NCBI GenBank assembly: GCA_025677815.1
Contig: JAIXMP010000010.1
Coordinates: 496,001-560,000, forward strand
Direction: 5' to 3'
Source of the DNA: Phascolomyces articulosus
Taxonomy: Eukaryota > Mucoromycota > Mucoromycetes > Mucorales > Lichtheimiaceae
Length of the DNA stretch: 64,000 bases
Within the stretch, counting starts at the first letter, position 1. Each line of letters begins with the position of its first letter. Below are positions 1 to 12,704 of the stretch, in pieces. The translations under genes and the position numbers were made by a program. Below the pieces are notes generated by a model that searched no databases, was not told where the DNA came from, and saw nothing but the letters and a program-made list of their open reading frames with translations.

Positions 1-25
1 TGTTGTATGTTGTCTTGATTTTTAG

Positions 26-105
26 GCCGATGCTGCTACTGAAAATAGTGTTATGGTTATTTCGGCACCTGAAGGTAATCCCAAATATGTGTTTTCGGAT
101 AAAGA

Positions 106-142
<37 letters not shown>

Positions 143-841
143 GGGGGGGGGGAAGAATGCATCAAAAAAGGAATAACTTTTTTAAAAAAATGGGATTTCT
201 CTATCTCACTGATTGCAATCAAAAAAAAAAAAGATCTATCAATTCTCTATCTCTCTTATCCACATCTCTATTTATCTTACATTATGATTTATTTATTATG
301 ATGATGGAACAGGTGTGAAGGGCGCTGTATGGGGTGGTCTCATGTCCGCTCGTGCAAAGGCTAAAAAAGTTCAAGGAGTGGTGATTGATGGTCGCGTTCG
401 AGATTTACGAGAGCATCGATCGATGGAATATCCTGTAAGTATTGCGTTATCTTTATCTCTCTTTCTCTTTTCTATTCAAATCGAAGGAGAAAATGTAGAT
501 TAGACTAGTGTTAATATTCTATAAGAATGAGTGTGATTTACTCCTGATAATTATAATAATAATAGGTATTTGCCAAATCCCATTCGATCTTGCCTCAAAA
601 TGCATTTGTTCGACCTTCTGAACTTCAAGTACCTATTACCATGTCAACTTCACCTGTTGTGGTAACACCAGGTGATATTATTGTTGCAGATTTGGATGGA
701 GTAATCTGTATTCCCATTCATTTAGTACAAGATGTAATTCAAAGTTGTACAAAATATGTTGCCATTGATGACAAGTGTATGGAAGCATTACAACAAGGTT
801 ATGGTGTCAAGGAGACATTTAAGAAATATCGAGGAACCTAA
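26..841 (+). CDS. RraA-like aldolase/decarboxylase, 3' part of gene
   Basis: This is the 3' part of a gene that begins before the window. Exons are 26-74, 313-434 and 566-841. The joins keep frame, with donors gtaatc and gtaagt and acceptors ending in ag, and the stop is at 839-841. The joined protein carries the RraA / HMG-aldolase fold signature: GAVWGGLMSARA, then GVVIDGRVRDLREH and IVADLDGVICIP near the C-terminus. In this family the GGL loop and the Arg-Asp pair of GRVRD bind the metal and the oxo-acid. Known members cleave 4-hydroxy-4-methyl-2-oxoglutarate or decarboxylate oxaloacetate. Eukaryotic copies are metabolic enzymes, not RNase E regulators. The first intron contains an AAT microsatellite and a G-run. 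The family is clear, but the exact substrate is not. An exon join just upstream of base 26 (acceptor tttttag) shows that at least one more exon is missing. Confidence 0.88.
75..312 (+). repeat. Intron carrying an (AAT)n microsatellite
   Basis: This intron of the RraA-like gene holds an AAT run at about 107-136, followed by A- and G-runs. It creates long spurious open frames on both strands (poly-Asn on plus, poly-Leu on minus) that are not genes. Confidence 0.8.
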
Positions 842-1540
842 AAAATAGAAGATAGGTGTATATATAAAAGTGATCCTCATCCCTCTGTACAAATATCTAT
901 AAAGGATAATTAAGATTGCCACATTCGATTTTGTCTCCAATGTGCAATAAAGCGAGCTATGGCAGAGGATAATATTGTTTTTTTTTTTTAAAAAAAAAAA
1001 AAAGACATACTATATTCGTAATAATATGTTAAAACCGTTAAAAGGTTTCATTATATCATTGTGGTTTATCATTGCAATAATAATCGAAACTTGTTCTCAA
1101 CTGACTACATTAATTTATATATTAAGTTGATTAGAATTTGTAAACAATCGAGGCATGTCTATTGTTCTCTCGAATTATTCGTAGTATATTATATATAAAA
1201 TGCAACCGTATGAATTTCTCATGTTCCGTACCTCTTATATATACATCATAAAAAATATAGTTTTTTCTATATTGGCAACAGTTACTCCTTTCCATGTTGA
1301 ACGATAATAATCACTGATTTTTAATTGTTTGTGGTGATCAATCATAATAATATAAAATATCACAAGTGAGAAGGTTTTCTTTTTTCTTCTTTTCCTTTGG
1401 CCCTCCCAATAGCTCTGCTTTGGTAAGTTTATGAAAGTATTACAAAAGAAAGTGAAATTTCTAATGGTTATTTTACTAATAAGCAAGAAAGTATATTACG
1501 ATAAAAGGGAGCGTTCGTGGGTTAAATCCCTAAATCAAGC
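842..1540. other. AT-rich spacer, possible 5' leader of the small gene
   Basis: No gene is seen. Poly-T/poly-A runs lie near 978-1003. A gtaagt donor at about 1421 and a TACTAAT-like stretch near 1472 hint at a non-coding leader exon of the small gene that follows, but this is weak. Confidence 0.4.
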
Positions 1541-1941
1541 ATGCCCGCTTCGGCGGGATGGATTACTAGCGTTTGGCCACCATCATGCATAGTAAGTTTT
1601 ATTTTACTCATTTTGAATTGAATAAAAAGTAAGAATAGATGGTGTGTATCTTTTACCATTTAACACAATTGATATTCATCTGTTTATTTTTTAGTCGCCT
1701 CTTACCGGTGTGCGGATGCTCCACGCAAGTGAACAACGTAAGTAATACATATTTTTGTCACAACGTTTACAAGCATGTTTTATAGGCCTATTAACAATGT
1801 TTGTCAATAAAATGGATATATTTGAACATTTTTTTTTAAAAAAAGATAAACAAGTTTCTAATCCATGCAGGTATTAAAATAACGCCGAGAGAAGAGGAGA
1901 TGAGAAAGAATAAAAAGGGGAAAGTGAGGAGAGGATGCTAG
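1541..1941 (+). CDS. Possible small spliced protein (54 aa), unknown
   Basis: Three exons, 1541-1591, 1695-1737 and 1871-1941, join in frame into a 54-residue protein beginning MPASAGWITSVWPPS and ending KGKVRRGC. Both donors are perfect gtaagt. The acceptors are ttttttag and ccatgcag, with a possible TCTAAT branch point before the second. Codons 2-6 span a GC-rich hairpin (gcccgc ttcg gcgggа region, 1542-1558) that stands out against the AT-rich flanks. The C-terminal third is strongly charged (PREEEMRKNKKGK). No family is recognised and no function is claimed. The alternative is a spliced non-coding RNA whose exons happen to stay open. An in-frame TAA at 1523 precedes the ATG, so the frame cannot be extended upstream without another splice. 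Confidence 0.42.
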
Positions 1942-4856
1942 TATGTTTATCGTTGTTTAAGTAAAAAAAAAAAAAGGTATCTGATAGCAAACAAACAAAA
2001 AACTTTTTGATCTAAAAAATGGATGTTGTATAAAACACTTATTTATTTATTATAAAAAAAAATATATGCAAGGTTCTTTATTACAAATTGCCGAGATAAA
2101 AAAGCAAATCATTAAAAAAAAAAAGTAGATCGTTCACTCCTTACATTTTAAAATACTTTTTCACAGAAATATATATTAATAATACAAGTAGATCTTTTCT
2201 ATATAGTTTCAATGATTTAGAGTACTATTACTACTTCATACTCCTCCTCCTAATGATTATATATATATAACGTATGAACAATAAAACAAATATATATATA
2301 TATATTATACATTACTCTACTTGGTCTCTCTCTTACTTGAAAACACCAATAACAACATATATCCTCCTAATATATATATATATATATATTTCACTCCTTC
2401 TCTTTCTCTCCTTCTATATAATAAAAAGTAACATCATTGAATAAAGTACGTAGAGACTGTATATATAATTTAAAATAGGTAAACTATAATAATAAATGTT
2501 TTATGTTATGAATAACATCATACAAAAAAGGGACTTAATATCGGAATGACACCTTTTTAGATTCTCCCTTTCCCTCCCTCCCCCCACTGCTCCCTTTTCA
2601 AAGAATTATCTGTCGTTGAACAACTTTCGGAATTATGTGCATGATCACTTTTGTTTATTCATTAGACACGTTGTTTAAAAAAAATGATGAAACATTCAAA
2701 CTTGTTCTATTTTGTAACTCATCATCATCGTGTTTATATAGAATACCATCAAGGTTGGATTTTTATTTTAAGGGAAATATATATATATATATATATATAT
2801 AAAAGTTAAACCCCTAAATTAGAGGATTTTATATATATTTATATAGTACAAACTATTATACTCAGTAAATATATAATATAATATATTTTGCCACAGAATT
2901 TATTTATTATATATATAAATCGGTCTTGTACATCAAAGATGGAAGTAGGATAGCATGTTTCATTCCGAGAGAAAAAAAAGGAGAGTGTCTGTGGTGAAGT
3001 AAAAAAATCATTATTTACACTTTTTTCTTTTCATTCATGATTATTGTGACACGCATATAAAAAAAATGTCTCGGCTCACATGAATTCTTGTTAAATTAAT
3101 ATATATATATATATATAAACTTGGTAGCAGCACATTATAACTTAATATTAAATATAGTCTAGAATGATTAAGATTATCTTATTATATATATTGAATGATT
3201 CTATAATATTATCGGGTCCTACTACTCAAAAATGATCATCCCCCTCCCTCCCCTCTCTCCTCAATTCGACCACTTCTTCCCCTCTCTTTCTCTCTCTCTC
3301 TCTCTCTTCCCTCCCCCAAAAAAAATAATTAAGAATAACATTAGAAGAGATCATCAAAAAAAAAAAAAACAAATAATCTATTATTATAATCTTAGTTAGA
3401 AAACTTTGGGTATAGTTCAATTATACATGTATAAGATATGTTTACAAAGATGGAATAACCTTATTTAAACCCGAGTTACGGACAACGCCAATTAACGTTT
3501 CCCGATAGGAAATTTTGGTACCTTAAATATATATATATATATTTTAGTTGCGTTATCAAAAATAACAAACAGTAATAATAAACTTATTATTGCCTAAACA
3601 ACAACAATAACAAATAATAACCCATGGGGTGTGTATGAAAGTTATATACTAAACAAACTTTCATCTTATCATTATTTTTCCCATCCCTCTTTCCCCCCCC
3701 AACCAAAAAAAAAGAAGAATCATCAATAAGTAAACAAACGCACCTACTAAGATTGTCTTTTTTTTTATTTCGCTTCTATTTGAATATTATAGAAATAATC
3801 TTTAATAAATTTATATCATGCAACTTTATCTTTTTTTTTTATTCATACCAAATTTGTCGATTTCATGTGGATATGCGACTTATCATGTTACAGACTAGAT
3901 GAAAAGTTTCTTTTTTTTTTGGGGGGTGGGAGAGAAAAAGAAGAAGGATGAGAGGTATTATACTTACTACTAACTATCTAGTAGTAACTAACTATTTATT
4001 ACTAGGAGTTTATATATATATTATCCTATTGATCCTCGCATTCCCAAAAAAAAAAATTAAAAATAAAGAACAAATTGTAGATCATTTGAACAACAACAAC
4101 AATTATAAAACACAGAACAAAATCATTAAAAAGGTTTATGAACAATATTATTTGAATGATGATAATGATGATGATTAGAATAATAATAATAAATAAATAA
4201 ATAAAAAAGAAACTTTTTTTTATCCAAACGAACGAACGGAACAATTGAAAGATGAGAGGCATAAATTTTTCTTTTTCTTTTTTTTAAGCGTAAGTTATTA
4301 AATATATATATGTAAAAAAAATGAGAGGGAAATTATTAAAGGGTAAATTTACATTAGATTCCATAGTACCTCCTTTGAAAAAAAAAAAAAAAAGAAAAAG
4401 AAAATGTGCTGATTACTATCTACAAGCGAAAATAAAAAAAAAAGAATAGGGATTTCTTGTGTGTGCTTTTGTTTTTTGATCAAGCAAAAAAGATGAACAC
4501 TAACCCCAAAAAAAACATGAAATAATAATAAGAATAAGAAGAATGAATGATAAGAGTTAGTTAGAGAACCTTGTTATGAATAGTGATGGTAGTGAGGGTG
4601 TGTGTGTGTGTGTGTCTGTTTTTTTTTGTGTGTCAATGGATGGAAAAGAAGAAGAAGAAAAAAAAATTATGTGGATAAGAAGAATAAGAATATAATAATA
4701 TGAACCATGCATGCACGTTTCATAAAAAAGAAAAAAAATAATGAGAGTGATGATGAACGATGATAAATGATGATGAAAGAAATATGATGATAAGTATAAT
4801 AAAAAAAAATAGAGAAAAAATGATAAATGAAAAATGAAAAATGAAAAAAAAAAGAA
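1942..4856. other. Intergenic simple-sequence DNA
   Basis: No gene is supported. The stretch is dominated by poly-A/T tracts, TA dinucleotide runs (for example 2777-2801 and 3101-3117), pyrimidine tracts (about 3240-3315) and AAT-type repeats. Short open frames here translate as low-complexity Phe/Leu/Ile or Asn and lack splice-supported extensions. Confidence 0.6.
2777..2801. repeat. (TA)n microsatellite
   Basis: An uninterrupted TA dinucleotide run of about 25 bases. Similar runs occur at about 8505-8531, 12546-12570 and 57530-57549. Confidence 0.85.
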
Positions 4857-5646
4857 TTAAATGGAACTTGGATGGAAATAGGAACAAGAAGGTCTTGGTT
4901 CCATCCACATAGAAGAAGGACGATGTAATGAAGAAGTACCAAAAGTTGAAGAAGAAGGAGTTCGTACAAGATCATAATCACCATAATAACGGACATCTGA
5001 ATGAGTTTGGTGATGAAGTTGTGGCGGGGTTGTTGGTAACCAAGGTGAAGAAGCAAGGGGCGGAGATGGTGATGGCGTAAAGAAAGTTCGAGTTGAGCAT
5101 GAAACGATGGATGCGCGACGTGAAGAAGGCGGCGTCAATGGTTTATATTTTCCTGCAGCAGCAACAACAACAGAAGATGATGATCGTTTACGAGACTTAC
5201 GAATCCCTTGTAAAGTTCGGTATCTATTAAAGCATGTAGCTCGTTTACGATGTGGCAATTGACCTGAAATTTGACCCCATGTCAATCCTTTGGCGACGCC
5301 TTCACAGATCACTGCATCTTCATATTCAGAAAATCGACTTCGTGGTTTTCCATAATTATTGACAACGACATTGGATTCATTATTACGATCTTCATGATAA
5401 TAATCATGTTCTTGATGATGATGATGTTGTTGTTGATAGTAATGGATTTCTTCCCCATGAAAAGGTGATAAAGGTGGTGAAAGTAATTGATGTTCTTCTT
5501 CGTAAATGGTTGGCGTAGAAGTATTGTTATTGGATGCAGTAGGGTTCAAAATATCAGCAACTATAAAACAAAAAAAAAAACATGAAATAAGTAAATCATC
5601 ATCACCATGTAGTCAATATCATTCTATAAGAATACATACTGTTCAT
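4857..5646 (-). CDS. Single-repeat Myb/SANT-like DNA-binding protein
   Basis: Two exons on the minus strand: a 7-nt first exon (5646-5640, ATG AAC A) with donor gtatgt, and 5560-4857 after acceptor ttttatag. Joined they give 236 residues starting MNIADILNPTAS. One Myb-like helix-turn-helix sits at about residues 77-125 (RFSEYEDAVICEGVAKG, LTWGQISGQL, RATCFNRYRTL). The central Trp is kept, the first is Phe and the third Tyr, as is common in fungal SANT variants. A basic stretch KSRKR follows. The N-terminus is His/Gln-rich and the C-terminus is Ser/Pro-rich. It is probably a nuclear transcription factor; its targets are unknown. Because the first exon is only 7 nt, ORF-based calls would start at a false TTG. 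Confidence 0.82.
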
Positions 5647-5777
5647 TGTTGTAAATGTTGTTGTTGTAATTTGTTAAGAAAAGAAAAAAAAGGTGAAAAG
5701 TAGTAAGAAAAAGTAAAGAAGAGAGAGAGAGAAATGTTATTGTATTTTTTTTTCAAATTGCCATGAAATTGGGCTTG

Positions 5778-5785
5778 CTTTTATA
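5778..5785 (-). promoter_or_regulatory. TATA box of the Myb-like gene
   Basis: TATAAAAG on the minus strand, about 130 bases upstream of the ATG at 5646. Position and sequence fit a core promoter; no start-site data are available. Confidence 0.5.
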
Positions 5786-8504
5786 CTTTGGAGAAAGGTT
5801 GATTCGGAAGGGACAGGGATTGTTTTTGGGGTAACATTTTATTTAGACATACATACATAATAAACATGCACATATGTATAAATATGTGAGTACTTATTAT
5901 AATCCATCAGTAAAAAAAAAAAATTGACATCAACTTCCCTTTTTCTTCATCTTCAGTTGCAGTCGTTGAACTCAAAAATATAAACAACAACACGCCCAAT
6001 TTCAATTATTATTATTATTATTGTTGTTGTTGTTGTTTTGTATATAAATATATGTTTCTTTTTCTTTGATGATACTGATGCTGATAAACTAAAAAGTAAT
6101 ATTATTATTATATGCTGCATAAGAACTCTCTCAATTATTATTTATTTGGTATATTATACCCTTACCACTTTTTCTTTTTTTTTTTATTTCCCCTCCTCCC
6201 CCCTCTTTTTATTTTATTTTATTTTATTTTTTATTTTTTTTACTCTAAAATGTAAGGTATTGAATAGGGTTTTTTTTTCTTGGAAGTTGGGGTAAAGAAA
6301 AAGAGTCATCTATATAAAAATGGATGAAAAGAGGAGGTATTTTTTTTGGGGGTGGTGGTGGAGGAGTAAGTAAGATAATAGTAAGGTTTATAGAGGGGTC
6401 GAAAGGTTTTATTATATAGATATAGATATATATATTGTATATTGGGGGGGGGAGAAGAACAAGAGGGAGAAGAAAGGAATATATGGATGAAATGGAATGA
6501 ATCAATGGGTGATGATGATGATATATATTAGAAGGAAAATCATTATTGAATTTTGACTCCGGAATGTTTCTGTGCGCAAAAAAAAAAAAAAAAGGCCGGG
6601 CTCGTTCTGCAGCTACTGGCTCGTTTCTACTTCAAAGGAGTTTTTGGGGGAGGGAGAGGGAAGATAGATATAAAATAGATTATATGAGGTGAATCGTGTC
6701 TTTGGTGGGAGGCGAACCGAGAGATATTATTGAACTGGTTTTGTATAAGGGAAAATGAGGGGATAGAAAAAGGGAATTTACCGGATCTGCTTCTTTTAGA
6801 GTAGGAGATGATGCGGAAAGGGGATTATTATTACTATTATTATTATTGATATAGTAAAAAAAAAAAACCTTACTTTATTATAAGTGGGATTCTTCATTAT
6901 CCTATTATTATTCATAATAGTAGTAATCATCTCTCTTATATTTTTAAAAAGAAATTGTCCAGATCGTGGCAATAATTATCAATAATCCATATAAATATTA
7001 ATAAAAGGGGATTCCGATGACCAATAATAACAATGTTCTATTTATTATGTGATCGATTCAATCATACCAAAACGCGCTTGGTCTTTTTATTTTTATGATG
7101 ATGATGATTTTGTTGTTGTTGTTGTTATTGAAATGTGTGACACGGACAAACAAATATTTTTATTTGGAGATACATCAGAATTACAAATGCATGTAATCTA
7201 CTGACACAATGTATACTTTATAGTTACATGTAAAAAAAAAAGTGAGGGTCTTTTTTTTTTATTCTCTCCACTTACTCCACATATACAACGTATTATTATT
7301 ATCAAAAAAAAAAAAAAAGAAGGGAGTTTTATGCGTAAATGTATGGATCATATTTTATTATTATTATCTTTCTATATGCGGGGAGAAATGGATTGAGTAA
7401 GAGAAAAAAATAGAAGAGAGGGGGGGTTAGAAGGATCTATCTCTTTCTTAATGTAATGATATATATACAGATTGAAATTGAGAACAAGAACGAGTAATCT
7501 AAAGAGATAATAGATAGATGGATAGAATGAAATGACGATATATTGATGTAAAAGTTGTTATTCATCAATTTGATATTGCATCTTTTCATTTCTTTATTGT
7601 TGTTGATTCCACACGAGTTTTTTTCATAGTCGAATGAATTATTACTATAGCTTTAACAAAAGGAGATTTTCACCATGATTCATTAATAATAATAATAATA
7701 ATAAAAGACTTTTCATATAGAAAAGTGATGGCATTCTATTCTAATAACATAGTTTAGGAAGATGATTAGGAGAAGAATTCTAATGTTTATTATAGAGTAC
7801 TTATAGTAGTACTACTACGTGGTCATGATGGAAGAAGAAAAGCCAAGAAGATGAATAGAATTAGAGATAAAGAATCAAGAAGATCATTATGGTTTCATAT
7901 TATCTTATCCGTCAAAGAGCCAAGATTTTTCTATATTAGAAAAAATTGTCTTTTCCGTCATCATCGAACGTGAATGTCAGTCCATTTTTTTATTTATTAT
8001 GCAACAAAACAGGATTAAGTAACGGGATCAGAAATACGCCCAGTCGGAATCAAAATGAAAAACAGTTTCGAATAACAATGTATAACTTTAATTGTTTTTT
8101 TTATGGTGTTTCCGTCCGATCATCATTATTCCTCTTTTTCTCTCTCTCTTTTGCTTGTGCGCGCATGTTGCTCTATTCACACACACGCGCTTTTCTTTTT
8201 CTTATTTATTATTTATTTATTTACAAAAACATTAATAATAATAATAATCATCATCATCAGTTTTTATCCAACCAACCCGCCTTTTGTATATGTGTTATAA
8301 AATATCATTTAAATTATTATTATTATTTGTGCTTCCATTCTTAAAATGGTAAAGAGGCGATACGGTATTGCAGAAATTATATAAATATATTTTTTATTTT
8401 TTTCAAAGGAGTGGAACGTTTCACATTTTAGCTCGTTCAAGTCTATTCTTCTTATCCTTAAGAATAATAAGCATCATCATGATTTAGAACTAAGGTTTAT
8501 GTTG

Positions 8505-8535
<31 letters not shown>

Positions 8536-11500
8536 TTCGTTTGGAATAATAATAATAATAATTCAGCCACTATTTATTATATTAGCAAAAAAAAATGGAG
8601 AGTCTTGTTTATAGAAATAATATGTGCATGTGCTCATGCTTTTTGGCTAGTATCAGAAGAAATAGAATCCTTATAGAAGAAGAAAAAAAAACGCCTCAAA
8701 TATAATAGTTATTAGTGAATTACGTGTACAATGACGATACTTATTATGTGAGAAACAAGAAGAGAACGAGTTTTCTTTTGAGAGAGAGAGAGAGATCTCC
8801 TAATACTTCTTTCTCCCCCATCACTATACTACTTGTAACATTATTTACTACTAGTACCACCACTACTCCCTTTCCTTTTGACTCATCATCATCATCATCA
8901 TTATTATTGCATTACCCTTTTGCTATATACGTATAAGTTCTTCTATATTGCTCATTGTTTGATTGAAGATGAGGTAAGATAGATATATATATAAAAGTTG
9001 GCAAGATACCCTACTTTTTATAAAAAACCGGTTTTTTCTTTCCCTTTCATATTCATTTCGGTAATACCCACGCGTCATTTTTATTTATTTATTATTTGTT
9101 CCTTTCATATGTTATTATTACAGGTGTATGGTGGTTAGTTTATATATTGTGTGGTGGTGGTGAATAGTGGGTAATAAAGGGTAAAAAATATTCCCATTCC
9201 TGGTAATGTCATCAGAGAGTGTAAAAAAAAATGTTAACAACAACAACAACAACATCATCATCATCATCATCGATCTAAAAAACGAAATTGGATGCAGTCA
9301 GGAATAAAACATCTTGCTTATTGCTTTAAGACAACAATATAACACCATGACAACAACAATAAGAATTGTCAAGTGACAATACAATAATAAACAATAATAA
9401 TAATAATGATAAATACTATTACAGTTTCAGGCTAATAAATCTCTATTACACAATATTATTCTTACATATATACTTTATCCCCATTATTCATGATAAGTGA
9501 CCTTCTTCCTTTCCAACCATCTCCTCAACTCTCCCTCCCTCCCCCCAAAGGAAATAATAAATCTTCACCTCCTCTCTATCTTTTTTTTTTCGGGTTCATC
9601 AATTATATCGTAGATATGGTTAACCTTCAAGCTAAAAAGATATACATTAGAGTAGGAGATAGGGAAAAAAAAGTATAAAACAATAATATTCATGCAAGTA
9701 ATATCTGTTAAACCAATGAATAGTAGTATAATGTGAAATAGATAAAGTTATTAGTATCCATCATTATAAAAGAGATACTTTAGTTTATTTTATTTTATTT
9801 TTGATGAGGCAAAAGGAGATCTCCTCAAAGGGAGTGAGGAGATAGGAAGAGAAGAGAAGGAGGTAAAAGAAGAAGACAAAAAGGATCATTGTTCTAAATA
9901 GTATTAGGTCCATAGTAATCGAATTAGTAAAAAAAAAAAAAAAAAAACAATAGCCATCTTGAATCAATAACAATGAGAGTAGTAGCTATTAATAATAAGT
10001 CAAGTAAGTATCTTACTCTCATCCAAATCCCCCTATATTATAGATCTCTTTGTTCTTGTCCTTGTTCTTAAGTACATTGATCATTATGGATCATAAATAG
10101 GAGAAAAAAGATATTCTTTAAATGGATATTTTGCAGTAGTCAAGTCTTCATCTTTCAGTAGAGATATATGTTCCTCCACACATACACACATATACACATT
10201 AATATTCCCCTTTTTACATACACATACACATACACAGCATAAAAAAAAGGTTCTTTTTCTATATATATTATCCTACTAACCCCGGATAATCTATCACCAC
10301 CTGCATCGGCAACTTCACCAATACGGTTAAGATCTTGCCTAATTCACACAAAATATTCATATACTCCTTTGAAACCCTCTACTTCTTTTTGCTCCTTTTT
10401 TTTTTCATCAGATATTATGCCTTTCGGTTGGAACTCCCTTTCTTATATATATCTATACTCTTCTTCTAGTCCTCCTCTCCTTTTTTTATATATTTATTTT
10501 GGGATTTATATACTTACTATATTACTAGTTTACTACTACTCATTATATCCATCATCCACACTTACATACATATACAATTTAATCTTGTATTGATGATATA
10601 GAACACAAGAAGATAATAATAAAAGTTATTATTATTTTCTCCTTATATAGGATTCTTGTTGTTGGTTATATAATACTAGTATAGTAGTACATTTGATGAG
10701 ATCTACTGATTAATCTTCAATAACCAATTATAATACATTACATTGTACACACTGATTGTTACTGTTTCTTTTATATAATTTACTACTATTCTATAATACG
10801 TTATTCAAAAAAAAAGATTTTACTATTCTTTTTGCATGAAATTTATGCTGTGAGATTATTTTCATCAACAACAACACAAACTCTCCTGAATTTGGGTGAT
10901 CGACAATGATCGACGACGTCTTTATCACTTAAAAGACATATACACACACTCTTTCTCAGCTATTATTATTTATGCATTTAAATCTAAATCATGTTGTTCC
11001 GATATTATAAATTTTTATATAATATATAAATGTATAAACTACTGCTCATTGAGGCATTTCCGCCTACTCACATCTCTTTTTTTTTTTTTTTTTTTTTTTT
11101 GCTTCCCTTTGATTTCCGGGTATATGGAGTAAGAAATTCACTCTACTTTTTTTTTCCCACAAAGTGTCAAACTAGATTTCTTAACTTAAAAAAAGAAAAA
11201 AAAAACTTTATTTCTCCTTAATCATAGATATAATAATATATAATCCGAAATAATCAAGTGTAAATAATAAATTACAAAGAATCGTTCTAGGTGGTGACTA
11301 ATCATATGATATGCCACACGACTTTTATAGGATGATACTGGAGGAGTTAGTATAGAGAAATAATAATACTTATCATTTCATAATATATTCCTTACGAAGG
11401 GATGGGAAGGAAAAAGTAAAAAAAAAAGATAAAGATAATATAATAAGGGTTAATTCGGAGGACCGTGCTCGATCGATGTATTCTTTTCTCATAATAATAA

Positions 11501-12704
11501 TCACTTTTTTTTTCCCAAATTTATTTTTTCACCGGTATATTTTCTGTGTGTACGCGTGTATGTATATAATGTAGTATCTATGCATATGAATAATAATAAT
11601 TTATAGTAATGTATATATCATTGTATTCAGGGTGTATTAAGAATAAGGTCATAATATAAGGAACCAATAAAAAGGATGTGATAGTAACATATATATTCTT
11701 TTTTACACAGCATTGTTTTATATGGAGAGAAAAAAAATGTATGTGTTAAGTGGTGGTTATTTTAGAAAGGGAGTTCAAAAAAAAAATCACAGACCACACA
11801 CACACACACACACACACAAACACTTTATGAAAGCCCCCGCACAGGCCATTGTGTATGTATATTTCCCTCCCCCCCCTCCCCCCAATAATAATAATAATAA
11901 AAATCCCTTAATAGAAACGCACTGTTCTTCTCTTTTTCTCTCTTACTACCCCCATTCCCCCACCCCTCCCCCAAAGGAAAGACCTTTCATTTAGACTGAT
12001 AATAATATGATTCGCAATTCCCCTCTTCTTCTTCTTCTTCTTCTTTGTCGATCATCCTAAAATGACGTGAATTTTCGTATAGGAAAAAAAAATATAACTA
12101 GATCATGGTGGGTTTTTTTTTTTGAAATGAAAAAAAAAATGTTATAATCGCGCCAATATTCTTCTATCTCCCTCTTCTATATATCCCACACCACACTTAC
12201 ATACATAAAACATCCTATTTATATTATTACTATCAATCACTCACCAGCCAACCTACTTATCACCACCCTTTCAATATTCCATCATAAATAAAAAAGCATG
12301 CATCACTGCGTGCTTGTGCACATTAAATAAAAAAAAAATGGTTCATGCATAACGCACGAACCGCATTATTCAAGCATGATAAAAAAAAAACTATTTCATG
12401 CTTTTTCTTCTTCTTCTTCTCTCCCTCCCCCCCAACCACTTATACTTCTTTCTCTCCTTTTGATAATAACAAAAAGGTAAATTTTTTTCATTCTATTCTT
12501 ATCATCATCATCATCATCATAAGAATTTATGAACTGAAATAATGTTATATATATATATATATATATATTGATTGCATACTATATTTCTAATACTTAGCTA
12601 GTACTTTATTATTACATTGACTATAAATAATTTGTAAATCCATGGTCCATATTAAAATATTCTAAAAAAAATAATCATCTTTCCATCATGAATCTTCTTT
12701 TTTT
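5786..12704. other. About 7 kb gene-poor simple-sequence region
   Basis: I find no gene. The DNA is made of T- and A-tracts, AAT/ATC/AAC trinucleotide runs (for example 9237-9270), TA runs and pyrimidine/purine-skewed blocks (6180-6500, 11860-11975). The many short open frames are low-complexity and unspliced. A slightly GC-richer patch at 6590-6660 (ggccgggctcgttctgcag) and another near 6710 do not resolve into an exon or a tRNA. The nearest upstream promoters are those of the Myb-like gene (left) and, on the far side of PUS7, nothing. The region may be the extended upstream region of the Myb-like gene or hold a non-coding RNA. Confidence 0.5.
11791..11818. repeat. (CA)n microsatellite
   Basis: A CA dinucleotide run inside the gene-poor region, followed by C-rich tracts and an AAT run at about 11884-11900. 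Confidence 0.8.

Noticed and set aside
53..301. 82-aa plus-strand open frame
   Set aside because: It runs through an intron and an AAT microsatellite; the Asn run and tail are not coding.
4667..5056. 129-aa minus-strand open frame overlapping the Myb-like gene end
   Set aside because: It lies in another frame of the Myb-like gene and its A/T-rich 3' region; Leu/Phe-rich with no splice support.
6560..6730. GC-richer patch considered as a tRNA or exon
   Set aside because: It has no cloverleaf, no TTCGAATC box in the right place and no matching splice sites.
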